64,000 bases of DNA from Halocaridina rubra (GCA_037179515.1 JAXCGZ010003842.1:50001-114000), one strand, 5' to 3'. Positions 10,603-22,974 are shown, counted from the stretch's first letter. Notes: generated from the letters alone by a model not told the origin. Translations and numbers: made by a program.

Positions 10603-13600
10603 CATTATAAGCCATGTATCAATCCTGGTCGGAAAAAGTCCAAAGATTTTAAACCAGATGGCTATGACAGGGGAAACAACTTGATAAGGAATGGGAAAAA
10701 GAGAAGAGCAAGAAAATTATAGAAAATGGTACAACTTGGTATCGCAGTGCTGACAAAGAAAAACAAAAGCGTTAACATTAATTATGTTGTAGGATGGGGA
10801 AATTTGTTCGTTGTTCTACTTACTTGGAGGCAGTCTACATAGTCTCCTCTGTGAATTTGTCCCCCTGGCCACAAAATGAATATTTCTGCTGTGAGCCCTG
10901 ACAGCCACAGCTGGTTTACCCTCCTGCGGCTGTTGGTTCTCACAGTAGAAGATCCTTCCCCACTTTCCACGTGTGTAACCCACACAAGCAATATCCTATT
11001 TTTAATGTGGTCTCCAAATTTTTTTTTATGCAAAGGCATTTCAAGCTTCTTTGGGCGTCTGCACCATACTCTATAATCTGCTAATTTTAAAAGTACAAAA
11101 CGCAGGCTAGATGTAAGGATGCAGGAGGCTCTTATGCAAACAATTTTGGAGACTTCACAATAAAATTAGAATATATCAGGTGAATTTAAAACAGAGATGG
11201 CTATTAGATGTTACGTATAACTTGCATCAAATATCATCTAATTACTCATTGGTCATGTACAAAGCTGTATAAAAGGTTTACTCATTCAACTCTGTAAGTA
11301 TGAAAAGGAGGGCAGATGTAAGGATGTTTGAAGTCCCCCCACAAACAGTGCTTGAAACTTCACATTAAAAGTTTAAAATTTCTGGTAAATATCAAACAGA
11401 GGTGGATATTAGATATTATGCGTAACCACCGTCAACTATTATTTAATTGCTCGTTTTATCATTCAAACATATCGTTATTGCTAAATGGAATCTCTTTGCT
11501 TCTCAGAAAAACTGGTAAGTCCAGTTCATCAGAGTCACATCAAGCAGATGTCTACTTTGAGTATAGCTGGCACTGGTTCCACCGGCGTGACCTCTTCCGG
11601 TATGACCTCCCTCTTAGGTGGATTGTCTAGCCTTCGCCGTTCTGGATCTCAAGGGTCGCTTAATTCCTTACGCTCTGTTATGGACTCAATGACGAACGAA
11701 CAACACTTTCGAATATGTAGTCATTGTATGAAGGTGAGAAATTCACCATATTCTTTATATCGTACCTGTGGTGAAAATATATATATCCAAGTTATATCCG
11801 AGGTAATAAAGATTGTATAGTGTGTATCTAATTATGTCTAGCCTTTATGTTGGGGCTACAATAGCTCACTGATTAGAAGGCTGTACTTGGAAAATGATAA
11901 TCCCATGTTTGATCCTATCACTGGGCGTTAGGAAGGGCATCCAGTTTTAATTCCCATCACCAACCTGTCTGTGTCCACCCCCATTCAAATGAGATTTAAT
12001 TGTGAATCATATGTAACCATTGTATGGGGACAACTGTAGCTCATGTTAAGAACGTTTGACTCAGGAAGTCACAATCCATGTTCAATCCCATCACAGGACA
12101 TTAGGGAGGGCATCCATCCCTAATTCTCCATCTCTAACCTGTCCTTATCAACTACCATATTAAAAGGGGATTAATAGTGACAGAAAATAAGTCAACAAAT
12201 AAACAAAGCATCCAGCTTCAATTTCCCAGCTCCAACCTGCTTGCGTCCACCCCAGTTCGAATGGGAATTAGTAGTGACATATGAAATGGCTGACAACAAC
12301 AACAACTCTTTCTAATTATTTTATAATCATAATTTTTAAACCTTTTTCATTCAGAGATTACAAGCACGAGACAACCAGATAGAACAGCGAACTTTTAAGC
12401 CAACGTTATCTGATTACTATGACAAACTCATGGAATACAGAAGAAGAATAGAAAGGCTCTTGCCTCAGTATAATAACATGGCTGAGTCATTGGGGTAAGG
12501 AATTGTTATGTATTTAGTTATATATAAAAAACTGTAGAAGAAAAATAGAAGCCAATTTGTTTATATACAAAGCTTCCAGAATTTGCACGCAATTTAGATA
12601 CATTTTTTGTGTAGTTTTTTATATTCTTAAAGCTTTTTCCTCAATATATAAACATGGCTGAGTTATTAGGGCGTGAGAATTGTTATAATTTAGTTAAATA
12701 TGGAAAATTAATTTCATGCTTAATCACCACACCAATATTCTGTATATAACCTCAGCTAGACCCCTAATGAGCTTTGACCTAGTCACTGCCTTACAAGGGG
12801 AATATAGCTGTTTTGTATTCATTTTTCTTGTAGATTGTCTTTGTTATTCTGTGCATATAACATGATTTTGATTTATATAATTTACTTTGATTCTAGATGC
12901 TGAAGAACTGATTCAAAATACTCGCTCCCTGCCATTTAATTGGCTATTACAACACGCGGGGAACATGGAGGAAGTATTCTTGTTCCCCTTATGGGAATTC
13001 TATGTGCATAATTATAAATTTATATCAAGAATAAATTTCCATTCTAGATGCGGGGAGCCAACTTACAGTTTGCGAGACGCTGAAGAATTGAGAGTCAAAA
13101 TCCTGAAGTCTGGAGATAGTTTGAATTCCATGGCTCAGCGCATCAAAATCTTGGGAAACGATCAAGATGCCACCGATAGTGCTGCCTCGTCCAACGCTCT
13201 CTCGTCTGGGCCTCGGCAAGAGCTCCTGCAGCGAAGGATTCATTCAACCTCCACGGCTTTTCTGAAGGAGCATATCCTGAGCTTACCAAAATTACCCAGT
13301 AGTCAGGAACTCAAGGATATGCAGGAGAGAAGGAAGTGAGTGTCAATTTTTACTTAATTCATGTTTCAAGTGACGAGTGGGATAATTTTTGTGGTATCTC
13401 ACTGGTTAAAGCATACGACTCTGGAAATGACAAATCCATAATTGAGCTCACTGCGGGTCATTAGGAAGGGTTTCCAAGCTTAATTCCCCAACTTCAGTCT
13501 GTCTGTGTCCACCCCTATTTTATTGGAGATTTACACTGATGCATAAAATGGCAAACAACAACAATAATATATAGTGAGTGGGAGAGGAATGTTGTCACAC

Positions 13601-16600
13601 ACTAGGGCTTCTTCATACCTAGTACATTTTAGCCTATTTTATCTGATGCCTTATGGCAGTGCACAGGCCACATCATTGATAAACCTTTTCTTCTTCAATT
13701 TGGCACTGTTTTATGTGTCACTAATCCACATTTGAATAGGGGTGGACACTGACATGTTAGAGCTTGGGTATCAAGTCTGGATTCCCTTCCTAACACCCTG
13801 CTGTAGGCTCAAACACGGGATTTGTCACTTCTCGAGTCGAGCACTCTAGCCTCAGATTTAATAGATGAAAATTACATTTTCCCCAAAATCTTTAAACATT
13901 GTTGTGTGTATAATACAGTAGTGAACATTATAAACAATAATACTGTATTATATATATCAATATTCCAAAATGACCAGTACGAACTTATTAATTGCTATGA
14001 ATTTATTATCAATTCATAATAAATACATCTATGAATTCTTGCAAATTATTTAATTGCTGAGTTGCACAGTATCAGGATAGGAAACATTTCTATATCATAA
14101 ATAAACTTTTCAGATTGGAAACTGAAGCCAGATTAGCAGCGGAGAAGGAAGCTGCTCGGCAGGCTGAGGAACATGCAGCTGAGATATTAAGAAAAAGGGA
14201 CCAAAAATCCAGAGAAACTCCTAGAAATACCCCTGTCCGTTCTGTTCATACGCCTCTCTCATTCTCCAGCCTCAAGAAAAAGCAAACAGAGGAGGTAGGA
14301 TCTCTTTCATTGCTTATTTGAATGCCTTTATGTGAAAAATACAAGAAGGGAGCAAAATAATTCCTTGAACAACCCCTGTCCATTCCATTCATAAGCCTCT
14401 CTTCTTCTCTAGCCCCAAGAAAAAGCAAATGGAATAGGTAGGATCTCTTTCATTGCTTTTTTGAATTCCTTTATGTGAAAGTTATAAGAATGGATAAAAA
14501 GCATTGAGGAGAATAACTCCTTCAACTACCCCTGTTCACTATGTTAATATGCCTCTCTCCATCTCTGGCCTCAAGAAAAAGCAAATGGACGAGGTAGGGT
14601 CTCATTCCTTACTTTATTGAATTTCTTTGTATGAAAATTATAAGAACAGAGAAAAAGTAGGAATCAGAATAACTCCTTGAGCAACTCTTGTCCATTCTGT
14701 CAGTATTCTCACCTTCTCCGTCCTCAACAAAAAGCAAACAGAGGAGGTAGGGTCTCATTCATTTCTTTTTAGAATTCCTTTGTATGAAAATTATTTCTAA
14801 AAGAATGAAGAAAACGTAGCGAGCTCAGTATTAGTTACAGATAAAAAAGATGATTAATATATATTTCTCTTAGTGTTTTTTGCTGAGCAAATGTGCTTTT
14901 GGGGGTATCACTTATAGGTAATAGGTTCCTAATGAAATGCAGAGGAAGCGTCTGTGATAGCGCAGAACCCGACTATATCCCTACCTTATAGCTGGGGCTC
15001 AAGCCCCCTTACCAATCACATGGACCCAGTGATCTCCAAGCAGTGGCTGAATAATCAGGTAGACCTGTAGGAAATCACCGACCCCCCAAATTGATTGCCC
15101 AGTTTGATCGATAATGACATGAGATAGTGAAAGTTAATCCAACCCTGGACTAGTATATTACTAACCTCAGATGCTACCACTGCACCATTATATTAACTTT
15201 CATTCAAAATGTTTAGGTATTGGAAATATTAAGAGAATTCTCATTGTTAAGAGTGTAAGAATATTGCTCATTTATATCTGACATATTTTGATATGATTTG
15301 AATAGGTTATAAGTAGAGGCTATTAGTTATTCCCTAACCAATTTTTTTTTTATCCGTTTATCCATATACAAGATCCATTATCCCCTTTGGATGGGGATGA
15401 CTGAGTCAAAGCAAGAAACTATTCTTTGTAGGAGGAAAATACAAAGGAGGGGATGTCTAAGTCCCCTCGCTCCATCCAAATTAGTCGACTTTTACATGCC
15501 GGGAAACAAAGAGGAGGTGTATTTTCCCCCATGAGGGGGAAAGCCATTCAAACCTTGACTCTTTGTAGGAGGAATATACCAAGGATGGGATTCTTCGTCC
15601 CTCACTCTGCCCTAATGTAGTTGAATATTATGACGTCCCTGAGAATACAGAGGAGAAATTGAAGGAAGCTCTCTTGCCTTAACTTTTCTCTAACTTTAGT
15701 GATTACTCTTTTAACCTTCGATGGGGGATATGTTTGTGGCTTTGGAGAGAAAAAAATGGTAATCTTGTAAAGACAACTAACCCCAGGGTGCTCTAGGGTT
15801 ATTCATATTTACAAGGCAAGTCACTTAACCTAACAGTTTATAGGGTTATTTAATTTAACTTGGGAGTTTCCCATCGTTACAAGTTCCCAAATTTTTTTTT
15901 TCAATAAGTGTAACACCAGGACGGACTAAGAAATTTTACCTTCATCAGGCCCGGGCACAAAGAAACATAGAGCAATGTTAAACAAAGCTTAGGAATGTTT
16001 TGATTTGTCAGATGTGAAGGGATAATAAAGAGATGGTTAAAAAATATATAGCTTTATCATGCTAGTTACTAGAGCTCTGCAGGTGAATCATGTCCATATG
16101 CTGAGTACATGTTTTTTACAGTTTGGATGTACATTCTTAGTTGCTAAATAAATTGTGTTCAGGTGTAGATGATTATTACTATCATATATTCTCAGGTACA
16201 TGTAGGTGGTCACAGGGCAAAGTGGTACCACTCGTGACTTTGAGTCGTCAGGTCGAGGGTTTACAACTTATCACGGTCTGAGGTTAGAAAAGGCATTCAC
16301 TCAGGGTAAAGATCACACCTGCCAGAACCAAAAGCCCTTCACTAGAAGGTACCGTCCTAGCCATTATTAGAAAATGGGAGTCTGTAACGAATAACTGATC
16401 ACTTACTCTATTCTCAGGTACTTGTGGATACCGGTTGGGGTGTGGATTCATCCACTTTTGATGTATCAGAAACGGACGATCCAATGGTACAGCAGATGAA
16501 TATAATTCGCAATTTTATTAGACAAGCCAGGTAATTTTTCTCTCATTTTGTTGCAGAGCAAGAGTAAACACTATGCAACCTGTATGATTGTTCATATTTA

Positions 16601-17451
16601 TTATTCATGTTTATTTTGTTTATTGTTCAGTACCTAATGTTGTGTGCTGTTTTGTGTTGCTATTAATCCCCATTTGATTGGGATGGCCACAGACAGGTTG
16701 AAGTTGGCAATGAAGGCTGAATGCCAATCCTAGCACCCTACGGTGGACTCAAACATGGGTTTGTCACTTTCCAAATCAAGCGCTCTGTCCACTGTACTGC
16801 CGCAGTCGCCAAAATGTGGTTTGCAATTTTATGTCACTATTAACCTCTGTATGATTGGGGTGGATGCTGACAGGTTGGAGCTGGGGAATTAAGGCTAGGT
16901 ACTTTCTTAGTACCCCACATTGGGCTTGAACAAGTTTTGCCATTTCCCGAGACATGCTCTAATCACTCTGCCACAGCGGTGTACCCTTATGCAGCTAGAA
17001 ATGTCATATAGAATTATAAGAAATTGCTTTGTCAGTTTTTGTAGAATAAGAACATCAAATTTAGTTCTTTTTATTCATAAACATATATTTTGTGTTACCT
17101 AACAGTTATTCAGTAATGTTAAAAACTCTTCCATTACCTTAGAAAATTACATTTCATTACAGTTATACAGTACCAGCTTTGTAGTCAAGAAACGACAGAT
17201 GGTTTTTGCCCACTACAGGGAGGTAGGGAGGTCGTTCAGCCTTAAGTCCCCAGCTCCAGCCTGTCTGTGTCCACCCACATAATGGAGATTGATAGTGACC
17301 CATAATAGGCAAATAAACCAGTTTCACAGCATTATTTCTTTTTGTTTATATCAGGGATGCAAGTCGTTATGACGAAGTAGCAACGTTAGAAGCAAATTTA
17401 AGAGAACTCCAGGAAGAGTATAAAAAACAACAACGACTCATGAATCCATAG
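7512..17451 (+). CDS. RBSN: Rabenosyn-5, FYVE-finger Rab5 effector (complete, 10 coding exons)
   Basis: Exons read from the sequence: 7512-7671, 8854-8994, 9829-9969, 10374-10535, 11507-11733, 12355-12494, 13048-13335, 14114-14294, 16418-16530, 17355-17451. All junctions are GT-AG and the phases join to one 549-residue frame. Residues 18-41 form a C2H2 finger (C20, C23, H36, H41). Residues 154-277 are a FYVE zinc finger with the WADD start, the RRRHHCRLCG core and cysteine pairs 165/168, 181/184, 189/192 and 272/275; a Ser/Gly-rich insert of about 80 residues lies before the last pair, as expected for this family. An Ala/Glu/Arg coiled coil lies near 415-455. A helical hairpin at about 501-545 (DDPMVQQMNIIRNFIRQAR, then LEANLRELQEEY) matches the C-terminal Rab-binding domain. 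Known family role: binds PI3P and Rab5/Rab4 on early endosomes and works with Vps45 in fusion and recycling. No NPF motifs are seen and the protein is shorter than the vertebrate form. Confidence 0.93.
7672..8853 (+). other. Rabenosyn-5 intron 1 with family F and D repeats
   Basis: Holds a family F copy (8222-8465) and a family D piece (8480-8620, phrase caaaggaggggattcccactc). The exon is followed by GTAGAA and ends at TTTTTCAG. Confidence 0.7.
8995..9828 (+). other. Rabenosyn-5 intron 2 with SINE-A copies
   Basis: SINE-A fragments at about 9034-9165 (plus), 9168-9300 (minus) and 9405-9525 (minus), and a family D fragment at 9640-9760. Confidence 0.65.
9970..10373 (+). other. Rabenosyn-5 intron 3 with family C repeat
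   Basis: 10165-10320 carries the family C phrase aagagctaagaggtgtgatt and tttgactctgccacc. Confidence 0.6.
10548..10602. repeat. (ATT)n microsatellite
   Basis: Begins about 13 bases after the donor of the FYVE exon (10535/10536). Confidence 0.95.
10603..11506 (+). other. rest of Rabenosyn-5 intron 4
   Basis: 10800-11000 resembles family C sequence inverted (ttgtccccctggccac, ctgacagccacagctggttt). 11085-11450 has two diverged copies of a block with aggatgcaggaggctcttat or aggatgtttgaagtcccccc. No exon seen. Confidence 0.5.
11852..12298 (+). mobile_element. two SINE-A copies and a third partial copy in tandem
   Basis: Copies start at 11852 and 12027, and a 5'-truncated one at about 12209, each ending in a tag(t)gacatataaa-like tail. 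They sit in Rabenosyn intron 5. Confidence 0.7.
12905..13005. mobile_element. family D fragment in Rabenosyn intron 6
   Basis: cgctccctgccatttaattg through aacatggaggaagtattctt matches the family D body seen at 15.37-15.66 kb. Confidence 0.55.
13385..13855. mobile_element. two SINE-A copies, opposite orientation
   Basis: A plus copy at 13385-13563 and a minus copy at 13715-13855, in Rabenosyn intron 7. Confidence 0.7.
14229..14830 (+). repeat. four tandem copies of the 3' end of Rabenosyn exon 8 with its donor
   Basis: Units begin at about 14229, 14373, 14529 and 14685 (spacing 144, 156, 156). The first is the true exon end. Each copy repeats the coding segment ending cctcaagaaaaagcaaa, the donor GAGGTAGG, and about 90 bases of intron. 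In the exon frame copy 2 ends in TAG before its donor, while copies 3 and 4 stay open. Confidence 0.85.
14940..15190 (-). mobile_element. SINE-E copy
   Basis: Shares ctggggctcaagccccctta and acccagtgatctccaagcag with 33030-33255 and 2190-2365. The copy at 43385-43665 shows the tRNA-like head in the other orientation. Confidence 0.65.
15350..15660. mobile_element. family D repeat, long copy
   Basis: Phrases ggggatgactgagtcaaagc, ggaggaaaatacaaaggagg and acatgccgggaaacaaagag recur at 8.5, 9.7, 12.9, 37.5, 62.9 and 63.2 kb. The nature of the family is not recognised. Confidence 0.6.
15764..15893. mobile_element. inverted-repeat element G (MITE)
   Basis: Starts cttgtaaagacaactaacccc and ends gttacaag, i.e. 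terminal inverted repeats, with cacttaacctaacag inside. Copies at 19308-19473, 28317-28494, 34152-34328 and 49949-50297. Confidence 0.65.
16203..16405 (+). mobile_element. SINE-B copy
   Basis: ggtcgagggtttacaa, then tcactcagggtaaagatcac, then the ccgtcctagcc motif. It ends about a dozen bases before Rabenosyn exon 9. Confidence 0.75.
16645..16985 (-). mobile_element. two SINE-A copies in tandem
   Basis: Copies at about 16645-16810 and 16833-16985, both with gacaggttggagctggggaa-type bodies, in Rabenosyn intron 9. A partial plus copy follows at 17206-17325. Confidence 0.7.
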
Positions 17452-17559
17452 CAGCTGGTAACTCGTTCTAGGGACGAAAGTGAGTGATTGAATTATAGTT
17501 ATATGATATTATATAATATTGTGTTTTATGGCATTATGATATTGTACTATTTTCCAGTG

Positions 17560-17725
17560 TTAAGAATTCTCATGAAATTAGAGAACTTTTGATGTCAGAG
17601 AATTTATGAGATCGGAGAACTAATGAAATCAGAGAACTTTTGAAGTCAGAGATATGAAATTAGAGAATTTATAAAATAAGTTACAAAGTCAGAGAATTTA
17701 TGAATTTAAGAAAACTTATGAAGTC
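17560..17725. repeat. short-period repeat downstream of the Rabenosyn stop
   Basis: About seven degenerate units of agagaactt(t)tgaaatcag. Lies in the probable 3' UTR. Confidence 0.6.
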
Positions 17726-18204
17726 AGAAAACATTGAGGCTATTATTTTGAGTGAATGAAATTCATCGCCATAAACTCTCATTGAAAATTATATGTCTTT
17801 TGTAGTACTTTCGTGATTCATAAATGATTATAGTTGATTAGTAGAGCCTTATATGATTATCGTAAGTACCATTGTTATTGCTGTTTAAAAATAAGTTTCA
17901 GTAATTTATAATACATATTTTGTACTTTTGACCATCTCCACCCCACTAAGACTTTTTCCCTACCCAGAAATTCGTATTCTGAATACTTATTCCTCCTCGG
18001 AAGGTATTTTTGCCTTCCTCATTCTTATCATTTCTGTCCCAAAGCTTGCATGTGCATGTCCCCATGTAAAGATACGAGTATGGTATTAAACTTACATAAA
18101 CACAAGCACACAAAAGCCGTAGATAATGCATATGTGAATTTGTATATGTAAGTATGAAATTAACTTTTTCTTCATATTGAAAATACTTACACACACTCAA
18201 AAGC

Positions 18205-18210
18205 AATAAA
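18205..18210 (+). promoter_or_regulatory. possible poly(A) signal of the Rabenosyn-5 gene
   Basis: This is the first plain AATAAA found downstream of the Rabenosyn-5 stop, about 750 bases away. The distance is plausible for a 3' UTR. There is no transcript evidence and the hexamer is common in AT-rich DNA. Confidence 0.25.
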
Positions 18211-18439
18211 TATCGCACTTTCTCGCTCGTATGTGTGAAAGTCGTAGAGTTGGTTGAATGTGAAACAAAGACTGCTTTAAGCACTTGTTGGTTCTTACAA
18301 CATTTGTAGAATACAAGGTTTTTTTTTTTTTTCTCCCCGACTACCTTTCTTGTTTGTATATTATCAGTATTTCTTACCTGCATTCTTATATTCATGTATA
18401 TTATATTCTTATGTATATATAATATATATATATAATTAT

Positions 18440-18590
18440 GTTGATCCCCATTCGAGTGGGGTGAACACTGGCAGCTTGGAGTTGGGAATTAAGGCTGCAT
18501 GCTCTTGCTAATTCCCTTTGGTGGACTTAAACACAGGTATGTCACTTGCCGTGTTGAGTGCTCTAACCACTGCTCTACTGTGGTCTCCTT
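18440..18590 (-). mobile_element. SINE-A copy
   Basis: ccccattcgagtggggtgaa through gagtgctctaaccactgctc. Confidence 0.75.
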
Positions 18591-18689
18591 GTCGCTCTCA
18601 AGTAGATACTATAGCATTTAATGAACTACTTTGGATCCCTGGTTTTGACTGGGAAAAAGAATGCCTCACAAATGTTATCTTGGGCTGAA

Positions 18690-19230
18690 GATCCTAGCCC
18701 ACATACCCTGTGGATAACTCAAAACAGGATTTTGAGGGGAATTGTGGCAACCTTTTATCCCCAAGGAAGTAAGAGGAGTGATTGAGGTATATTAGCTTCT
18801 GGTAAATGTGTGTGCTTTGACTTGGCCACTCCTTTATTAGGGGGATTGAGCCATTGTACAGTATATGTATCTTATCTAAATGGCGTATGAACTGAATAAA
18901 AGGGATAGAAAATAGAAATTCTGACTTCTGTTCATGTTAGCCCTGGTATATTTCTTTCCATAAAATAGTTAGTGGTGGGTGAGCTTGTATAAGGTATAAT
19001 GCAGCCCTGCTGCCTCCCGTTTTTTTTTTTTTTTTTTCTTTGTGACCATAGTGTGTGCATCAATAGGTTATGGCATCGTACTCACTATACATCTCTTATT
19101 ATCGTTTCACATCTGAAAAGTCACAACACCCCCCCCATCTCTGTTTCTCCTTTTGCTATATGTCTGCTTGGTGCCTTAGCTGATGTGGGCAATTTTCTTT
19201 GACTGTCCTGGAATCACTCATAAAAATTAT
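18690..19230. mobile_element. family C followed by family F
   Basis: 18690-18860 has the family C end (tttgacttggccactccttt). 18980-19230 is family F with a T tract. Confidence 0.55.
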
Positions 19231-19307
19231 TTAAAAAGTAAATTTTTTTTACTAACATATTCTCATTATTGAGGAAATTATGAACATGAAGAAAGAAAAA
19301 TCGGATC

Positions 19308-19473
19308 AGGTAAAGAAGGGTAACCCCAGGGTGCTCCTTGGGTCTTCATATTCATAATACAAGTCACCCATCACAACCAAACCTAATCCATCGTGACCCT
19401 ACCTAACTTAACAATTTAAAGGGTTATTTAACTTTACTTGGGGTTCTGAGGTTACTCATCTTTATAAGATCCA
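19308..19473. mobile_element. inverted-repeat element G
   Basis: gtaaagaagggtaaccccag at the left and ggttactcatctttataaga at the right, with accctacctaacttaac inside. Confidence 0.7.
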
Positions 19474-19529
19474 ATAGAAATTTCATAATCTGATTTTATT
19501 AACCAACCAATTTGTGTTATGAGACGTAT

Positions 19530-19990
19530 ATTTTATGCATCACTGTTAATCCCCATCATGGGGTGAATGCAGACAGTGTGTGGATGGGGAATTAAGGCTG
19601 GATACCCTTGTTAATGCCCCATGTGTGCTCGATCACTGGTAAGTTAGCTTCCAAATCAAGTATTCTAACCACTTGGTCTCTCTGGGCACTTATTTTAAGA
19701 AATGACTGTTTTTAGATTATTCCTTATGTCATAACTGTGATTTTTCTTTTACATGAGATTATTGTAAACGATAACTGAACATTCCTGTGATTATTAACCC
19801 TTTCTCTGTGATCGGTTTTAGTTCACGGACTCCCTTTTCTATTAAGGGCTAGGATGGTGCCTCCTTTCAAATGACTTTGGGTTTGGCAATTGGAACTGTT
19901 TCCCTGAATGAATGCCCTTGCTAACCAGACCGTGGCAGGTCTCGAACCGATGACTTGATGAATCAGAGTCATGCTCATTACCAACCATTT
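19530..19990 (-). mobile_element. SINE-A then SINE-B
   Basis: SINE-A at 19530-19685 and SINE-B at 19798-19990 (gatcggttttagttcacgga, gcaggtctcgaaccgatgac). Confidence 0.65.
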
Positions 19991-20369
19991 CCTTGTGACC
20001 AAGCAAAAAGATTAATTACGCCTCATTTCGCACGATCTGCTACTCCTCAGCACGAGTCATGTGCCCCCCTTGACGTCGTAAAAGCCACTGGCTCCCTCGA
20101 TTGAAAAAGCTTCAGCTCATGTATGGTAACACTACAACGGATTCCAGATATTAATTTTCCCTTCATTTCCTCACGAGAGAATGGCATTCTAATCTGAAAT
20201 TATCTGTGCTCGTATGTGGAATGCTCGCACTCTACCTCACGAATGAACATGTTCCATACGTGGAACACTCATAGGGAAAGGGTTAAATATTAAAAAACAT
20301 TCCTCTTCTATGATAATCTTTGGTTTTATGTAATAAATATTGAATTTGTCTCTTAATGTTCAGAAAACT

Positions 20370-21110
20370 TGTAAACGATCATTACATGCATTTTTATATA
20401 CATTTTTGTATGTATTCTTATATACACTCTTGTATACATTCTTATATACAGAAGCTCCCATACTTACGAACAACCGAGTTACGAACATTCACAGATACGA
20501 ACAAAAACCGTCCTATGTATTGTATGTATTACTGTACTGTACTGCATTATTACATTATCATTACTATATTAAAACTCATTAAGACAGTACACTTTATGAT
20601 TTATGTAATAGGAAAGTGTCTTTAGCCTAAGTACTGTACAGTACTGCACATGTATGTACTGTACATACTTCTTTATACATAAACACAAATTACAAACAAT
20701 TTTACTTACAAACGGACTTCTCAAACCTTACTTGTTCGTAAGTATGGGAGTGTCTGTACTTGCATTCATATATTCATTATTAAATGCATTCTTAAATACA
20801 TACATGCATTCTTATATACATACATCCATTCTTATATACGCGCATGCATTCTTATATACCTTCTTATATAATAACATGCATTCATATATAAAACATTCTT
20901 ATATTCAGTCATCCTTATACACATACATACATTCTTATCTGTACATCTATTCTTTTATAAATGCATTCTTATATTCATGTATTCTTATATACATATAGTA
21001 CAGGCATTCTTATCCATTCATGCCTGTTTTATACATATGTATTCTTCTATGCATTCCTATATACATACGTGCATACTTATATTCATGCTTTCTTATATAT
21101 TACATTTATA
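20370..21110. repeat. AT-rich minisatellite of about 17-bp units
   Basis: Many degenerate copies of cattcttatatacatacatg. Interrupted by a MITE at 20449-20756. Confidence 0.7.
20449..20756. mobile_element. Tigger/pogo-like MITE, TA target
   Basis: Ends CAGAAGCTCCCATACTTACG and TTCGTAAGTATGGGAGTGTC plus TG are inverted and flanked by TA on both sides. 308 bp, no ORF. A related copy borders 63690-63865 and a fragment lies in the 62.8-63.4 kb duplication. Confidence 0.75.
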
Positions 21111-21194
21111 TTACAACTGTAAGCCGAATATTACTATATTATCATATTTAATTTAAATTTTCATCAAAATCTCGTGATTGTTTTTATGTGGTTT

Positions 21195-22045
21195 ATTTGC
21201 CGTTTTGTATGTCACTGTTCATCCCAATTAAATGGGAGTGGATATAGACAGATTGGAGCCAGTGAATTGGGGATTCTTGCTCTTTGGAAAGCCGTACAGC
21301 AGGCTCGAACAAGGGTTCTCCACTTCTTCATATAAGTGCTCTAACCACTGCGTTTCTGTGATCAAGGGTAATGTTGTTGTATGCCGTATATTGTCACTAT
21401 TAATCCCCATTATGGATGGAGACAGACTGGCTGGATCTGGGATATTAAGGCTGGATGCCCTTCTTAACACTGTGATGGGCTCAAATACAGATTTGTCACT
21501 TCCTGAGTCAAGCGCTCTAACCTCTGCGCTACTGTTTTCAAGTGTTAATGTGATTACATTTAGAAATTAAGATTAAGATGAGTAGATTTATTGTATCATG
21601 AAGTACATATATAGCCTTACTGCAGTAGGGTAGTGGTTAGAGCATGACTCGGAAAGTGACAGATCTTTGTTGGAGCCCACAGGACGGCATTAGGTAGGGC
21701 ATCCAGCCTTCATTCCCCAGCTACAACCTATCCGTTCCCCCCTATTTGATTTGACATTTATAGTGGCCCACAATACGGCAGTCAATAAGTTCATCTATTC
21801 ATCTCTCTATCCTCAGCAAACAAGTGACATTAACATCCGTGAACCGTGGAATCTTTTCAGTAATATATCATAATGTTGCTTGCCTTTTTATGTCACTAAT
21901 AGTCCCCATTATGGGGATGGACACGGACAAATTGGAGTTGGGGTAGTAAGACTGAATATCTTAAATAATGCCCTTTGATGGGCTCGATCGTAGATCTGTC
22001 ACCTCCCAAATTGAGCACTCTAACCACTGCACTACCGTGGTCCAA
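21195..22045. mobile_element. cluster of four SINE-A copies
   Basis: Minus copies at 21195-21362, 21366-21535 and 21875-22045; plus copy at 21612-21790. Confidence 0.7.
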
Positions 22046-22735
22046 AACCTACTACTGGAATTGAAATATGTTAATTGTGGAATTTTTTCTGTAAATTCTT
22101 ATTATATACCATCAGCTTTTCTCTTATCATTTTTTGTTGATCTAGTCTCAGAGGTACTTCTATTTCCTGCACGAACTGTCTACATTGAGGGGTGTAAAGT
22201 TTCCGGCCTTAAAGTAGGCTTTTCATCCTGTCAGGGGGATCAATTCGATTATTAATCCTTGAGAGAGTGTGAACTGGGAATTTAAGACAGATGCCACATT
22301 CCCACCGTCCCATGATGATAACGATTGCGGGTCTTCCTACTCATGATCGAGATTGTTATGTGGGTGACTACGCTCTGAGAAAGATAAAAAGTATTGAAAT
22401 TAATGTTTGCCTTATTATGTGTCGTTATGGCTCCCCATTTGAATGAGGGTGGACACAGGCAGGTTGGAGCTGGGGAATTCAAGCAGGATGCCCTTCCTTA
22501 CACTCTGAGTTGGGCGTGAACATCCTCTTAATTATGTGAGTGACCACCTTCGAAAAAAGTTAAAAATGATTGAAACATAGATTACAGTTGTATATGTCGC
22601 AGTTTACCCCATTCTATTGGATCTGGACACAAACAGGTTAGGGCTGGGGAATTAGATCAGGCTGCCCTTCATAACACCGCGAGGTAGGCTCGAACATCAT
22701 TTTTAATATATGGGTGACCACACCCTAAGAAAGAT
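22046..22735. mobile_element. unclassified repeat and two SINE-A fragments
   Basis: 22150-22300 contains taggcttttcatcctgtcag, also seen at 8660-8700 and 31520-31570. SINE-A bodies lie at 22410-22515 and 22580-22700. Confidence 0.5.
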
Positions 22736-22974
22736 AGAAGAAATATCAAAACTCTTATAGTACTCATTATAACATCTAATGAAAATCTTGCCCTCACACT
22801 CATGCACGTTGTAATAACTGAGCAGTAAAGCCATGCTTGTCCAGATTTCAATGCTTCTCATTCTCCTGGATGTCAAGGTCACTACATATGTCAAGTCATT
22901 GTATATCACATTGCACCTTTTCATTTTGTTTCATGCCTCATTCTCCTGGATGTCAAGGTCCTCACTGGATAAGG

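Noticed and set aside
12887..13047. Upstream extension of Rabenosyn exon 7 using an earlier acceptor (ttctag|atgctgaag)
   Set aside because: Joining exon 6 there gives an immediate in-frame stop, and the interval contains a family D fragment. The acceptor at 13047/13048 restores the conserved protein.
20356..20998. Overlapping His/Tyr/Ile-rich open frames
   Set aside because: Artefacts of the AT-rich minisatellite and the MITE within it.
21232..21570. 112-residue open frame
   Set aside because: Spans two SINE-A copies.
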